This document shows positions 1-6,855 of a stretch of DNA of 64,000 bases, one piece after another (position 1 is the first letter of the stretch; each line of letters begins with the position of its first letter). The notes under the pieces are model-generated. The model did no database searches and was not told where the DNA came from. It saw only the letters and a list, made by a program, of their open reading frames with translations. The stretch lies in assembly GCF_001617365.1 (NCBI RefSeq), contig NZ_LVJR01000026.1:1-64000 (forward strand). The letters run 5' to 3'. The translations under genes and the position numbers were made by a program. The DNA is from Rhodanobacter sp. FW104-R8. Lineage in GTDB: Bacteria; Pseudomonadota; Gammaproteobacteria; Xanthomonadales; Rhodanobacteraceae.

Positions 1-1
1 G

Positions 2-769
2 GTGGCCTCGACCGGGCGCGTCGCGTCCGCATCCGCTTCCATCGGCGGGGTGGTGGACCGCTTCGTGGCGGCCGCGTTCGTTCCCGGCTTCGTCGTATTC
101 AGCCTGATCAGCGGCAAGCAGCCGCATTACCTGCTGCCGCTGCTGCCGGCGCTGGCCCTGGCCGGCGGGGTGCGCCTCGGCGCCGGCCGCTGGCGCGTGG
201 TGGGCTGGCGCGTCGGGCTGGTGCTGGCGCTCATCGGCATCGCGGTGGCGATCGGCCTGGGCCGGCTGGCCACCGATCGCGCCGGCCGTGCGGGAGCCAT
301 CGCCTGCGGCGTACTCATCGTCATCGTGGGACTGGCGTACGTGTGGCAGCGGGCGCCGTCGCTGCCGGTGAGCCTCGCCGCGCTGGGCATGCTGGCGGCG
401 CTGCTGCTGTGCAAGCTTGCCTTCGTGCTCGGCGCCGGCCCCCACTACGACGTCAAGACGGCGGCCCGGCGCGTGGCCGCCGCGCAGCAGGCGGGTGTCC
501 CGCTGCTGTTCGCCGGGCCACAGTACGGCCTGCTCACCTTTGCCGGGCGGCTGACTGCGCCGATCCCGGCGACCACCGACCCGGCCGCTGTCGCGGCGTG
601 GGCGCGCGTGCATCCGCAAGGGTGGGTCATCAGCGGCGAGCCGGGCTACCAGTACCCGGCCCCGCCGTTGTACCGGCAGCCCTATCGCGACGGCAGCCTG
701 CGCATCTGGCATGCCGGCGACATCGTGGGGACGGCAGCGGCGCCACCGGTGGATCCTCGGCGTGGCTAG
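2..769 (+). CDS. GT39/ArnT-like membrane glycosyltransferase, C-terminal part
   Basis: This is the C-terminal 255 residues of a protein whose start lies left of the window; the first in-frame GTG at base 2 is not claimed as the real start. It has several hydrophobic membrane segments, then a soluble tail. The stretch FSLISGKQPHYLLPLLPALA matches the equivalent region of the full-length GT39-type protein at the other end of this window (61963-63693), which reads FSLISGKQLYYPLPELAGAA. Known for the family: transfer of a sugar from a polyprenyl-phosphate donor on the periplasmic side of the inner membrane, as in ArnT. The acceptor here is unknown. Its stop codon overlaps the stop of the convergent gene through the palindrome CTAG. 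Confidence 0.75.
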   Translation: MASTGRVASASASIGGVVDRFVAAAFVPGFVVFSLISGKQPHYLLPLLPALALAGGVRLGAGRWRVVGWRVGLVLALIGIAVAIGLGRLATDRAGRAGAIACGVLIVIVGLAYVWQRAPSLPVSLAALGMLAALLLCKLAFVLGAGPHYDVKTAARRVAAAQQAGVPLLFAGPQYGLLTFAGRLTAPIPATTDPAAVAAWARVHPQGWVISGEPGYQYPAPPLYRQPYRDGSLRIWHAGDIVGTAAAPPVDPRRG

Positions 770-1659
770 TAGGCGGCCCGGCCGGAACGCGCCGCGATCG
801 CCTGCAGCAGTTCGAGGTTCAGTGCGTGCTGTTGCGCCTGCCAGCCGGCGAGCTGCGCGGGGTCGATCACCGGCTGCTCGTCCAGCGCAGACAGCTTGCG
901 CTTCCACCATTGGCGGTAGCGGTAGTGCGAGACCTCGCCATTGATGTCGCTGCCGACCAGGCCGTGGCGCAGGCTGTCGATCAGCGCCCGCGCATGGTCG
1001 AGCTGCAGGCGGCCCTGGTCCCAGTTGGTGCGGGCCACCTCGGGCGCGAACGCGTCCTTGTCGATCGACAGGTAGCTCGGCGCGGCCTGCGTGCGCTGGT
1101 GCTCGACAAACGCGTCGACCAGCGCCGCAGGCGTATCGAAACCGTGGAACGCCCGCGCCAATCCGAGCCGGCGCGCCCAGCTGGTATCCACGCCGAGGCT
1201 CCAGTAGCTCAGCTTGCCGCGCCACAGCGGCGCGAGGTAGTTCTCCCAGGCGTGGCCGCCGCCGATGTCGGGCGAGGTAATGCCGAGCACGTGCACGTGG
1301 CTCACCTGCGGCAGCATCGCCACCTTGCGCACCCACGAGCCGCAATGCACGCCGAACGGGAAGCGCATGTTGTCCGGGTGGTTGTCCAGCACCACGACCT
1401 GGAACGGCGCGGCCGGCCGCAAGCGCGCGATCAGCGGCCAGCTGAGGTGGTGGAAATCGCCGCTGCCCAGGAACACGGTGCCGTACTCGGCCGGCAGCAG
1501 CTCGTCCAGCATGGTGCGGAAACGCCGCATGTCCGCCAGCGAGCAGCCGAAGCGGATCGACTCCTGCCAGTGTTCCAGCGGCAGCACCAGCCGGCCGGGC
1601 AGGGGGCCGACCGAGCGGTCGATGTCGAGCACGACGGGGCGGTTCGCGAGGTCATTCAT
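766..1659 (-). CDS. arginase/agmatinase-fold (ureohydrolase-like) protein
   Basis: A 297-residue protein carrying the metal-binding signatures of the ureohydrolase fold: GSGDFHH near residues 65-71, D-N-H-P-D at 92-96, and S-I-D-K-D at 198-202. These correspond to the GGDH, DxHxD and SxDxD manganese-ligand motifs of arginase and agmatinase. Overall it is divergent, so the substrate (a guanidino or acyl-amide compound) cannot be read from sequence. The ATG at 1659 was chosen because it overlaps the end of the upstream GNAT gene by 8 bases, which implies translational coupling. Together with the GNAT, ACP and ketoacyl synthase genes next door it suggests a small pathway making an acylated amine, which is inference. 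Confidence 0.75.
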   Translation of the reverse strand: MNDLANRPVVLDIDRSVGPLPGRLVLPLEHWQESIRFGCSLADMRRFRTMLDELLPAEYGTVFLGSGDFHHLSWPLIARLRPAAPFQVVVLDNHPDNMRFPFGVHCGSWVRKVAMLPQVSHVHVLGITSPDIGGGHAWENYLAPLWRGKLSYWSLGVDTSWARRLGLARAFHGFDTPAALVDAFVEHQRTQAAPSYLSIDKDAFAPEVARTNWDQGRLQLDHARALIDSLRHGLVGSDINGEVSHYRYRQWWKRKLSALDEQPVIDPAQLAGWQAQQHALNLELLQAIAARSGRAAY

Positions 1660-2722
1660 CGGCGGCTTCCGCGGCCGCCTGCCAGTGGCGGTCGCTCTCG
1701 AAATGGCTGCCCAGCCGGCGCAGCAGCGCGCGCAGCAGGGGATTGCGGGCGTACACCGCATGGCGGGTGAAGGTCATGCGGGCGCCGAGGAAGGATTTCA
1801 CCTCGGGGTCGGTCCAGCCGGCCACGTAATGGCTCAGGCCGCGCCGGCGCGCATGCCCGAGGTTGTGCATCCAGCTGACGAAGTACAGGTTGTGCTCGCG
1901 CGCCGCGGGGTAGGCGAGGCCGATGTACTTGTCGACCAGCTTGCCGCCGTACTCGTAGCACAGGTTCCAGCCGATCATCCTGCCTTGGTGGCGGTAGACG
2001 AACACCACGCCGCCGCTGGCCGCGTCCTGCAGCAGCAGGCGGAAGAAGTCCGCGCCGAGGCGGTCGAAGTGGATGGTGCTCTGCGCGTACACGTTGTCGA
2101 ACAGCGCCTGGAACGCGGCCAGCGTCGCCTCGTCGCGGAAGCAGGCGTCGCCGGTGCGCAGCGTCTCGATCTCGAGATCGGCGCGCGAGCGCAGCTTGCG
2201 CCGGATGTTCTTCCGCCGGCTGTAGCTGAGCCTGGCCAGGTATTCGTCGTCCGAGCCGAAGTCGATCGGCACGAAGGCCAGCGCCTGGCCTTCCAGCAGC
2301 ACGAAGCCCGCCGCCGCGCAGGCCGCGGCGAAGGCGCGCGCGTGGGCGTTGGCCGCGTCGTCCAGCAGCGGCGAATCCTGCGCGATGTCCTTCACGATCA
2401 GCAGGGCGCATTCGCCCCCGAAGGCGGCTTTCAGCCCCTGCGCCAGCGCCGCCGGCGCCACGTCCGGCGGCAGCGGCGCGTACTCGGTCACCGTGGTGCC
2501 CGCGAAGCGGGTGCGCCAGCGCAGCAGGCGGCTCCAGTGGCGGTACAGCGGCAGCGCGGCCACGCGGCGGCGCAGCGCGTCGTCGGCCGTGGTCAGCAGG
2601 TCGAACGGCGCCACGAAGGCCGGCATGCCCTGCGGCGAATGGTCCACCTCGAAGCCGGCCGGCGGCTCGGCCATGAACGCGGCGAGCAGCGCGTCCGGTT
2701 CCAGTTGCGAAATGAAAGGCAT
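1652..2722 (-). CDS. FemAB-like GNAT acyltransferase (DUF482/peptidogalycan type)
   Basis: A 356-residue protein resembling the FemAB-like GNAT family (Pfam PF04339 type, named for peptidogalycan biosynthesis). Recognisable features are the basic stretch SRRKNIRRKLR in the middle, and a C-terminal GNAT-like segment with GRMIGWNLCYEYGGKLVDKY followed by a W-TDPEVKSFLGA block. The family is presumed to transfer an acyl or aminoacyl group to an amine. The start at 2722 (MPFISQ) is the natural Met. It is transcribed away from the ACP gene across a 95-bp gap that must hold two divergent promoters, and it is coupled to the arginase-like gene downstream. The donor might be the acyl-ACP made by the neighbours, which is inference only. 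Confidence 0.75.
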   Translation of the reverse strand: MPFISQLEPDALLAAFMAEPPAGFEVDHSPQGMPAFVAPFDLLTTADDALRRRVAALPLYRHWSRLLRWRTRFAGTTVTEYAPLPPDVAPAALAQGLKAAFGGECALLIVKDIAQDSPLLDDAANAHARAFAAACAAAGFVLLEGQALAFVPIDFGSDDEYLARLSYSRRKNIRRKLRSRADLEIETLRTGDACFRDEATLAAFQALFDNVYAQSTIHFDRLGADFFRLLLQDAASGGVVFVYRHQGRMIGWNLCYEYGGKLVDKYIGLAYPAAREHNLYFVSWMHNLGHARRRGLSHYVAGWTDPEVKSFLGARMTFTRHAVYARNPLLRALLRRLGSHFESDRHWQAAAEAADE

Positions 2723-2817
2723 GCGTAAGCGAGTTTGCCTAGACTGTGCTGGCCAATAGCTTGACCGGCCCACCTTGCGCCGGCCTTCCATTGTCGCCCG
2801 CCACCAAGGACCCCGCC

Positions 2818-3090
2818 ATGACCGGAACGATCCAGCAGCAAGTGTTCGAGCTCGTCGCCACACAGGCCAAGGTCGACGTGGCCAGCGTGAAGCCCGAGTC
2901 CACCCTGAAGGACCTCGGCATCGCCTCGCTGGAGGCGATCGAGCTGATCTTCGATATCGAAGAGCACTTCAACATCAACTTCCCCGACCAGCAGGGCGCC
3001 AATTTCGACAGCGACACGGCGCAGAGCCTGGTCGACGCCGTGCAGAAGGCGCTGGACGAAAAGGCCGCCGCCGGCGAGGGCGCGAAGTGA
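2818..3090 (+). CDS. acyl carrier protein with ASL instead of DSL motif
   Basis: A 90-residue acidic helical protein with the acyl-carrier fold. Ser37 in KDLGIASLEAIEL is the expected phosphopantetheine attachment site. The residue before it is Ala36 where most ACPs have Asp (DSL). Helix II continues as IEEHFNINFPD, as in typical ACPs. The ATG at 2818 is preceded by AAGGA at 2805-2809, so a longer reading from 2746 is unlikely. Its stop overlaps the start of the ketoacyl synthase gene by one base (TGATG), so the two are almost certainly cotranslated. It is a dedicated carrier for this cluster rather than the housekeeping AcpP, judging from context and the altered motif. Confidence 0.9.
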   Translation: MTGTIQQQVFELVATQAKVDVASVKPESTLKDLGIASLEAIELIFDIEEHFNINFPDQQGANFDSDTAQSLVDAVQKALDEKAAAGEGAK

Positions 3091-4322
3091 TGCAAGGTGA
3101 TCCGGCACGCCGTATCGCCATCACCGGGATGGGCGCGATCAGCCCGCTCGGCGTCGGCGCCGGGGCGCTGTGGCAGGGCCTGCGCGAAGGCCGCAGCGCG
3201 ATCGGCCCGCTGCAGCATCCCGATGCCGGGCGGCTGCGCGTGAAGGTCGCCGCGCAGGTGCCCGGCAGCTTCGACCCGGCGGCGAACATCGACGAGCGCA
3301 CCCTGCCGATGCTCGATCGCACCTCGGAATTCGCGCTGCACGCGGCGCGCGAGGCGGTCACGCAGTCCGGGCTGGACTTTCGCCAGGGCCAGCTCGGCCT
3401 GCGCACCGCAGTGATCGTCGGCACCGGCGTGGGCGGCGAAACCACCCAGGACGAACAGAGCCGGCGCCTGTACGGAGAGAATTCCAATCGCGCCCATCCA
3501 CTGACCATCGTGCGGCTGATGACCAACGCCTCGGCCAGCCAGATCAGCATTGCCTGGGGCCTGCGCGGCCCCACCTTCGCGGTGGCCAGCGCTTGCGCTT
3601 CGGCCAATCATGCGATCATCCAGGCGGCGCAGATGATCCGCTGGGGCCTGGCCGACGTCGCCATCACCGGCGGCACCGAGGCCTGCCTCACCTACGGCGC
3701 GCTGCGCGCCTGGGAAGCGATGCGCGTGCTCGCCGACGACACCTGCCGCCCGTTCAGCGCGAACCGGCGCGGCCTGGTGCTCGGCGAGGGCGCCGGCATC
3801 TTCGTGCTGGAATCCATGGAACATGCGCAGGCGCGCGGCGCCACCATCCTCGCCGAACTGGCCGGCAGCGGCATGACCGCCGACGCCACCGACATCGTGA
3901 TGCCCAGCGCCGATGGCGCGGCCGCCGCGATGGGCCAGGCGCTGGCCGACGCCGGGCTGAATCCCGCGGACGTCGACTACATCAACGCCCACGGCACCGG
4001 CACGCAGGCCAACGACGTCACCGAGACCCGCGCGATCCGGCTCGCCTTCGGCGCGCACGCCGACCGCCTCGCGGTGTCCTCGACCAAGTCCATGCACGGC
4101 CACGCGCTGGGCGCCTCCGGCGCGCTGGAGCTGGTGGCGGTGATCGGCGCGCTGCGCGACGGCGTGGTGCCGCCCACCGCGAACCTGGACCAGGTCGATC
4201 CGGCCTGCGACCTGGACTACGTGCCGAACGTGGCGCGCGAGATGCCGGTGCGCGCGGTGCTCAGCAACTCGTTCGCGTTCGGCGGGTTGAACGCGGTGCT
4301 GGCGTTGAAGCGGGCGCCGTGA
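3090..4322 (+). CDS. beta-ketoacyl-ACP synthase, FabF-like (KAS II family)
   Basis: A 410-residue thiolase-fold condensing enzyme. Catalytic residues are all visible: Cys169 in ASACASA, His301 in NAHGTGT, and Lys333/His338 in STKSMHGHALGASG, matching the C-H-H set plus Lys of FabF. It therefore should carry out decarboxylative condensation of malonyl-ACP with an acyl primer, presumably on the ACP encoded immediately upstream. Its start overlaps that gene's stop by one base. The product is unknown. Absence of ketoreductase, dehydratase and enoyl reductase genes nearby implies it borrows those from general fatty acid synthesis or performs a single elongation. Confidence 0.92.
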   Translation: MQGDPARRIAITGMGAISPLGVGAGALWQGLREGRSAIGPLQHPDAGRLRVKVAAQVPGSFDPAANIDERTLPMLDRTSEFALHAAREAVTQSGLDFRQGQLGLRTAVIVGTGVGGETTQDEQSRRLYGENSNRAHPLTIVRLMTNASASQISIAWGLRGPTFAVASACASANHAIIQAAQMIRWGLADVAITGGTEACLTYGALRAWEAMRVLADDTCRPFSANRRGLVLGEGAGIFVLESMEHAQARGATILAELAGSGMTADATDIVMPSADGAAAAMGQALADAGLNPADVDYINAHGTGTQANDVTETRAIRLAFGAHADRLAVSSTKSMHGHALGASGALELVAVIGALRDGVVPPTANLDQVDPACDLDYVPNVAREMPVRAVLSNSFAFGGLNAVLALKRAP

Positions 4323-4359
4323 GCGGCGGCGCCTCAAGCAAGCCCGCCTCCCGCTCGTC

Positions 4360-4683
4360 ATTCCTGCGAAGGCAGGAATCGCAGTGCCTTAGCCTTTGTG
4401 TTGCTACAAGTCACAAAGCGGTTTCGTGCGCCTGCCGGTGCCCGAGTTACTTTCTCTTTGCGTGCTCAAAGAGAAAGTAACCAAAGAGAAAGAGCACCCC
4501 GATTGGCGCTTGCCGCCCATCCATGGGCGGCAAGTCTGTGAGGCGGGGCCTGGCTTTTCGGCCGGGCCTCCTGCCCGGTCGAAAAGGCATCGCCCTCCAT
4601 GGCGATGCCCGCTGCGCGGCCTGATCGTCCACGCCTCACCGCCGCCGAGGAGCCCCGAAGAGTAGGCGCGCGTCGTGCGCGCC
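4360..4683. repeat. multi-hairpin extragenic repeat element
   Basis: A non-coding block packed with hairpins. Seen directly: 8-bp stem 4360-4367/4372-4379 with GAAG loop; perfect 14-bp stem 4447-4460/4467-4480; 11-bp stem 4509-4519/4524-4534; 14-bp stem with one mismatch 4554-4567/4573-4586; 9-bp stem 4586-4594/4601-4609; 7-bp stem 4665-4671/4677-4683. An outer pairing of 4538-4545 with 4632-4639 encloses two of the hairpins. CAAAGAGAAAG is repeated directly at 4467 and 4482. From memory, similar blocks recur between genes in Xanthomonadales. It sits between the ketoacyl synthase gene and the lower-GC membrane protein. Confidence 0.85.
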
Positions 4684-4730
4684 AGAAGCCAAGTGCCGCG
4701 AGCTTGCGGGCCATTGCCCCCGACAGCTTT

Positions 4731-5759
4731 TCACTTGACGGGTTTTGCGCTGATCACCGACGCACGTGAGATTTTTTCGCGCAGCATCTCCGCCTCGATG
4801 CTCAGAGTGACCAAGGATTTGCTCCATTCCGCATCTTGGATGGCTTGCTTGTCGTTCGGTGGTAAGTCGCCCATGACATCGGCAACGAACTGCAGCTGAT
4901 CCGACTGACGGCGAACCGTGACGCGGAATCCATCCCCCTTATCCGTACGGTTGCCAATGATCGCGAAGTCGCCTTGAATATCCAGCACCTTGGAATGCTC
5001 ACGCTCGGGCTGCGCAATTTCATGAGCTTCTTCAGCGGTAACCGGTACACCTTTGGTCTCGAACCTGTCGCCCGGGCGCGTGGCCTTCAAGAATCGGTTC
5101 GCCGTGATCTGTACATCCTCTTCAACGCTACGAAGCGCTGGCTGCCGAGTCATCGCATCACGCATGATTTCCATGCGCCGCGTCTCTTCCTGTGACTGCT
5201 GAATCCTGGCCTCGATATTCTTGCTGTCCAGTTCCGCGCGACTCTGCAGCTCTTTCTCTTTGATGCGGTGATTCAGCCACGCCTTGTACATCACGGGCGA
5301 GGTGATCATGAGCCCAATGCTCAGCACAGCAATCAATGCTTCCACACCGTTCATGCGTCCGATTGCCGCCTCTGTGATTTTAATGAGCTGATCCGACAGG
5401 TCCGCCGTGAACAGCGACGACCCCTTCTCGACTTTGACCACCACTTCAAGCTCGTCGCGCTCATCATCGCGTAAGCGACGCAGGTTTGCATCGCCGTATC
5501 GTACCCCCGCAAAGGCACGATTAATGTCCTTCTGAACATCGAGGAGCGGCGGCATGATGCGTGTGGGCACCGTGCTTTGCCAATCGTGTCCCTTCGCATC
5601 TAGCGACCAAACCGGCCAGCCCGCGAAGCGCAAACGCGCGGCATCGAGAGATGCTTCGCCGGAAACCGCTGCCTCCAAGGTATCCCATGCGTCCTCTTCG
5701 CTACGAATGACCAATGCGTTGCCGTCATCGTCACCCATGTATGTACTTGCTCCTGCCAT
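4731..5759 (-). CDS. hypothetical single-pass membrane protein with coiled coil
   Basis: A 342-residue protein I do not recognise. The N-terminal ~145 residues are soluble and acidic. One strong membrane segment follows (GVEALIAVLSIGLMITSP), then a charged region rich in Glu, Arg and Gln that looks like a coiled coil (KEKELQSRAELDSKNIEARI), then a ~120-residue soluble C-terminal domain. The start at 5759 (MAGAST) is preceded by GGGGAGAGAAG, a plausible ribosome binding site. Base composition is visibly lower in GC than the flanking core genes. Together with the repeat on one side and a toxin-antitoxin pair on the other, this suggests acquired DNA. No function is proposed. Confidence 0.6.
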   Translation of the reverse strand: MAGASTYMGDDDGNALVIRSEEDAWDTLEAAVSGEASLDAARLRFAGWPVWSLDAKGHDWQSTVPTRIMPPLLDVQKDINRAFAGVRYGDANLRRLRDDERDELEVVVKVEKGSSLFTADLSDQLIKITEAAIGRMNGVEALIAVLSIGLMITSPVMYKAWLNHRIKEKELQSRAELDSKNIEARIQQSQEETRRMEIMRDAMTRQPALRSVEEDVQITANRFLKATRPGDRFETKGVPVTAEEAHEIAQPEREHSKVLDIQGDFAIIGNRTDKGDGFRVTVRRQSDQLQFVADVMGDLPPNDKQAIQDAEWSKSLVTLSIEAEMLREKISRASVISAKPVK

Positions 5760-6006
5760 TGCTTCTCTCCCCCTGTATCCAAAACGGGAGCAGAGTAGCT
5801 TGTCTGACAAACTGAGTGCACGCTCTGGACCTTTGAATTGACCGCGATGCTCGATGTGGTACTTCTGGCGCGCAGGATGCACGCCCGCTGTCCCGGGCCC
5901 TTCGACGGCGGTGGGAAAAAGGTGCCGCAAGGAAAAAGGTGCCAGGGACAAATAGCTGCAAAGCGAGGTCAGATTCAATTACCACAGCCCCACCATCCAG
6001 CACGGC
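5760..6006. other. gene-free gap with a 13-bp direct repeat
   Basis: No convincing coding sequence. GGAAAAAGGTGCC occurs twice, at 5914-5926 and 5931-5943 (17-bp period), followed by GAGGTCAGATTCAATTA, a type of sequence often left beside transposon relics. It separates the unknown membrane protein gene from higA. Confidence 0.5.
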
Positions 6007-6303
6007 TCACGCAGCCCGCGGCTGGATATGCGCCAAAGCCCCCTGCAACTCGCGCCGTGCGACCTCCAGTTCGTAACGCTTCTGCAGGTTCATCCACAGC
6101 TCGGGCGTGGTGCCGAAATAGCGGGCAAGGCGCAGTGCGCTGTCGGCGGTGATGCCGCGCTTTTCGTTGGCGATGTCGTTCACCCGTGCAGCCGTGACGC
6201 CAATGGCGCGCGCCAGCGCGTTGCTCGACAGGTCGAGTGGCCGCATGAACTCCTCGCGGAGGATTTCGCCCGGATGCACCGGCGGCAGCAGTTTGGTGGC
6301 CAT
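6007..6303 (-). CDS. higA: HigA-type antitoxin (XRE-family repressor)
   Basis: A 98-residue helix-turn-helix protein with the diagnostic HigA opening PPVHPGEILREEFM and an XRE domain (NALARAIGVTAARVNDIANEKRGI). HigA neutralises the HigB mRNA interferase and represses its own operon. The start at 6303 (MATKLLPP) matches family length; an ATG at 6315 would add four residues. It follows higB by 20 bases on the same strand, the toxin-first order usual for higBA. The palindrome at 6604-6633 upstream of higB is a likely operator. Confidence 0.93.
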   Translation of the reverse strand: MATKLLPPVHPGEILREEFMRPLDLSSNALARAIGVTAARVNDIANEKRGITADSALRLARYFGTTPELWMNLQKRYELEVARRELQGALAHIQPRAA

Positions 6304-6323
6304 GGTCGTTTCCATTCCCGTCG

Positions 6324-6602
6324 TCAGTGGTAGTCGCAGATTTCCACGTCGAAGGCGTCGCCGCCGTTCCATCGGAAGCACACGCGGAACTGGTCGTTCA
6401 CCCGGATGCTGTGCTGGCCGGCACGATTGCCCTTGAGCGCCTCCAGACGGTTGCCAGGTGGTATCCGCAAATCTGCCAATACCGCCGCTGCGTCCAGGTA
6501 CTCCAGCTTGCGGCGAGCAGGTCCTTCGATGTTCGCGAAGCGACGGACACGCGTGCCGTTGAACAAGGCTTCCGTATCCTCGTCGGCAAACGTCTTTATC
6601 AT
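6324..6602 (-). CDS. higB: HigB-type toxin (RelE-superfamily mRNA interferase)
   Basis: A 92-residue protein typical of the HigB/RelE plasmid-maintenance toxin family: it opens MIKTFADEDTEALFNG, has RRFANIEGPARRKLEYLDAA in the middle, and ends with NDQFRVCFRWNGGDAFDVEI and DYH. Family members cleave mRNA on the ribosome when not bound by HigA. Length and termini are complete and no broken residue is visible, so the pair is probably functional. It is the first gene of a two-gene operon with higA. Confidence 0.93.
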   Translation of the reverse strand: MIKTFADEDTEALFNGTRVRRFANIEGPARRKLEYLDAAAVLADLRIPPGNRLEALKGNRAGQHSIRVNDQFRVCFRWNGGDAFDVEICDYH

Positions 6603-6603
6603 G

Positions 6604-6633
6604 AACTTACCGTATATCGAGTAACGATAAGTT
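6604..6633 (-). promoter_or_regulatory. putative HigA operator upstream of higB
   Basis: A nested palindrome immediately before the higB start: outer arms AACTTA 6604-6609 and TAAGTT 6628-6633, inner arms TATCG 6615-6619 and CGATA 6625-6629 around AGTAA. Its position over the expected promoter and its two-fold symmetry fit an autorepression site for HigA. Binding is inferred. Confidence 0.5.
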
Positions 6634-6758
6634 GCAAGTCGGTGCGTTGCCGCTCTGATGCTTGCGGAGGCGGTGAGGCAAGGGCCTCCTCCCCCAACCC
6701 TTCTCCCGCAAGCGGACGGGGGGAGAGCGAGATCATCGCGAGCACCCCCTCACCCCAG

Positions 6759-6781
6759 CCCTCTCCCCGAAGGGGAGAGGG
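6759..6781. repeat. CCCTCTCCCC hairpin repeat
   Basis: A perfect 10-bp stem (6759-6768/6772-6781) with a GAA loop, inside a pyrimidine-rich gap (6634-6805) that also holds a second, imperfect copy of the same theme around 6685-6727. This type of intergenic repeat is common in high-GC gammaproteobacteria. No gene is seen in the gap. Confidence 0.6.
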
Positions 6782-6805
6782 AGAAAGGCGAAGGACCGAA
6801 AAACA

Positions 6806-6835
6806 AAAGGCCCGGCGGTTTCCCCCCGGGCCTTT
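6806..6835 (-). terminator. terminator of the aminotransferase transcript
   Basis: A 10-bp stem AAAGGCCCGG/CCGGGCCTTT with a 10-base loop. It lies 21 bases beyond the stop codon of the aminotransferase gene. Read on the minus strand it is followed by TTTTGTTTTT, a good intrinsic terminator tail. Confidence 0.85.
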
Positions 6836-6855
6836 CGTTTGTACCGTGAGCGCGA

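Noticed and set aside
343-1770. Long open frame on the plus strand opposite the arginase-like gene
   Set aside because: Composition (Arg/Ala/Gly-rich, no domain) is that of an antisense shadow in high-GC DNA; the minus-strand protein has clear family motifs.
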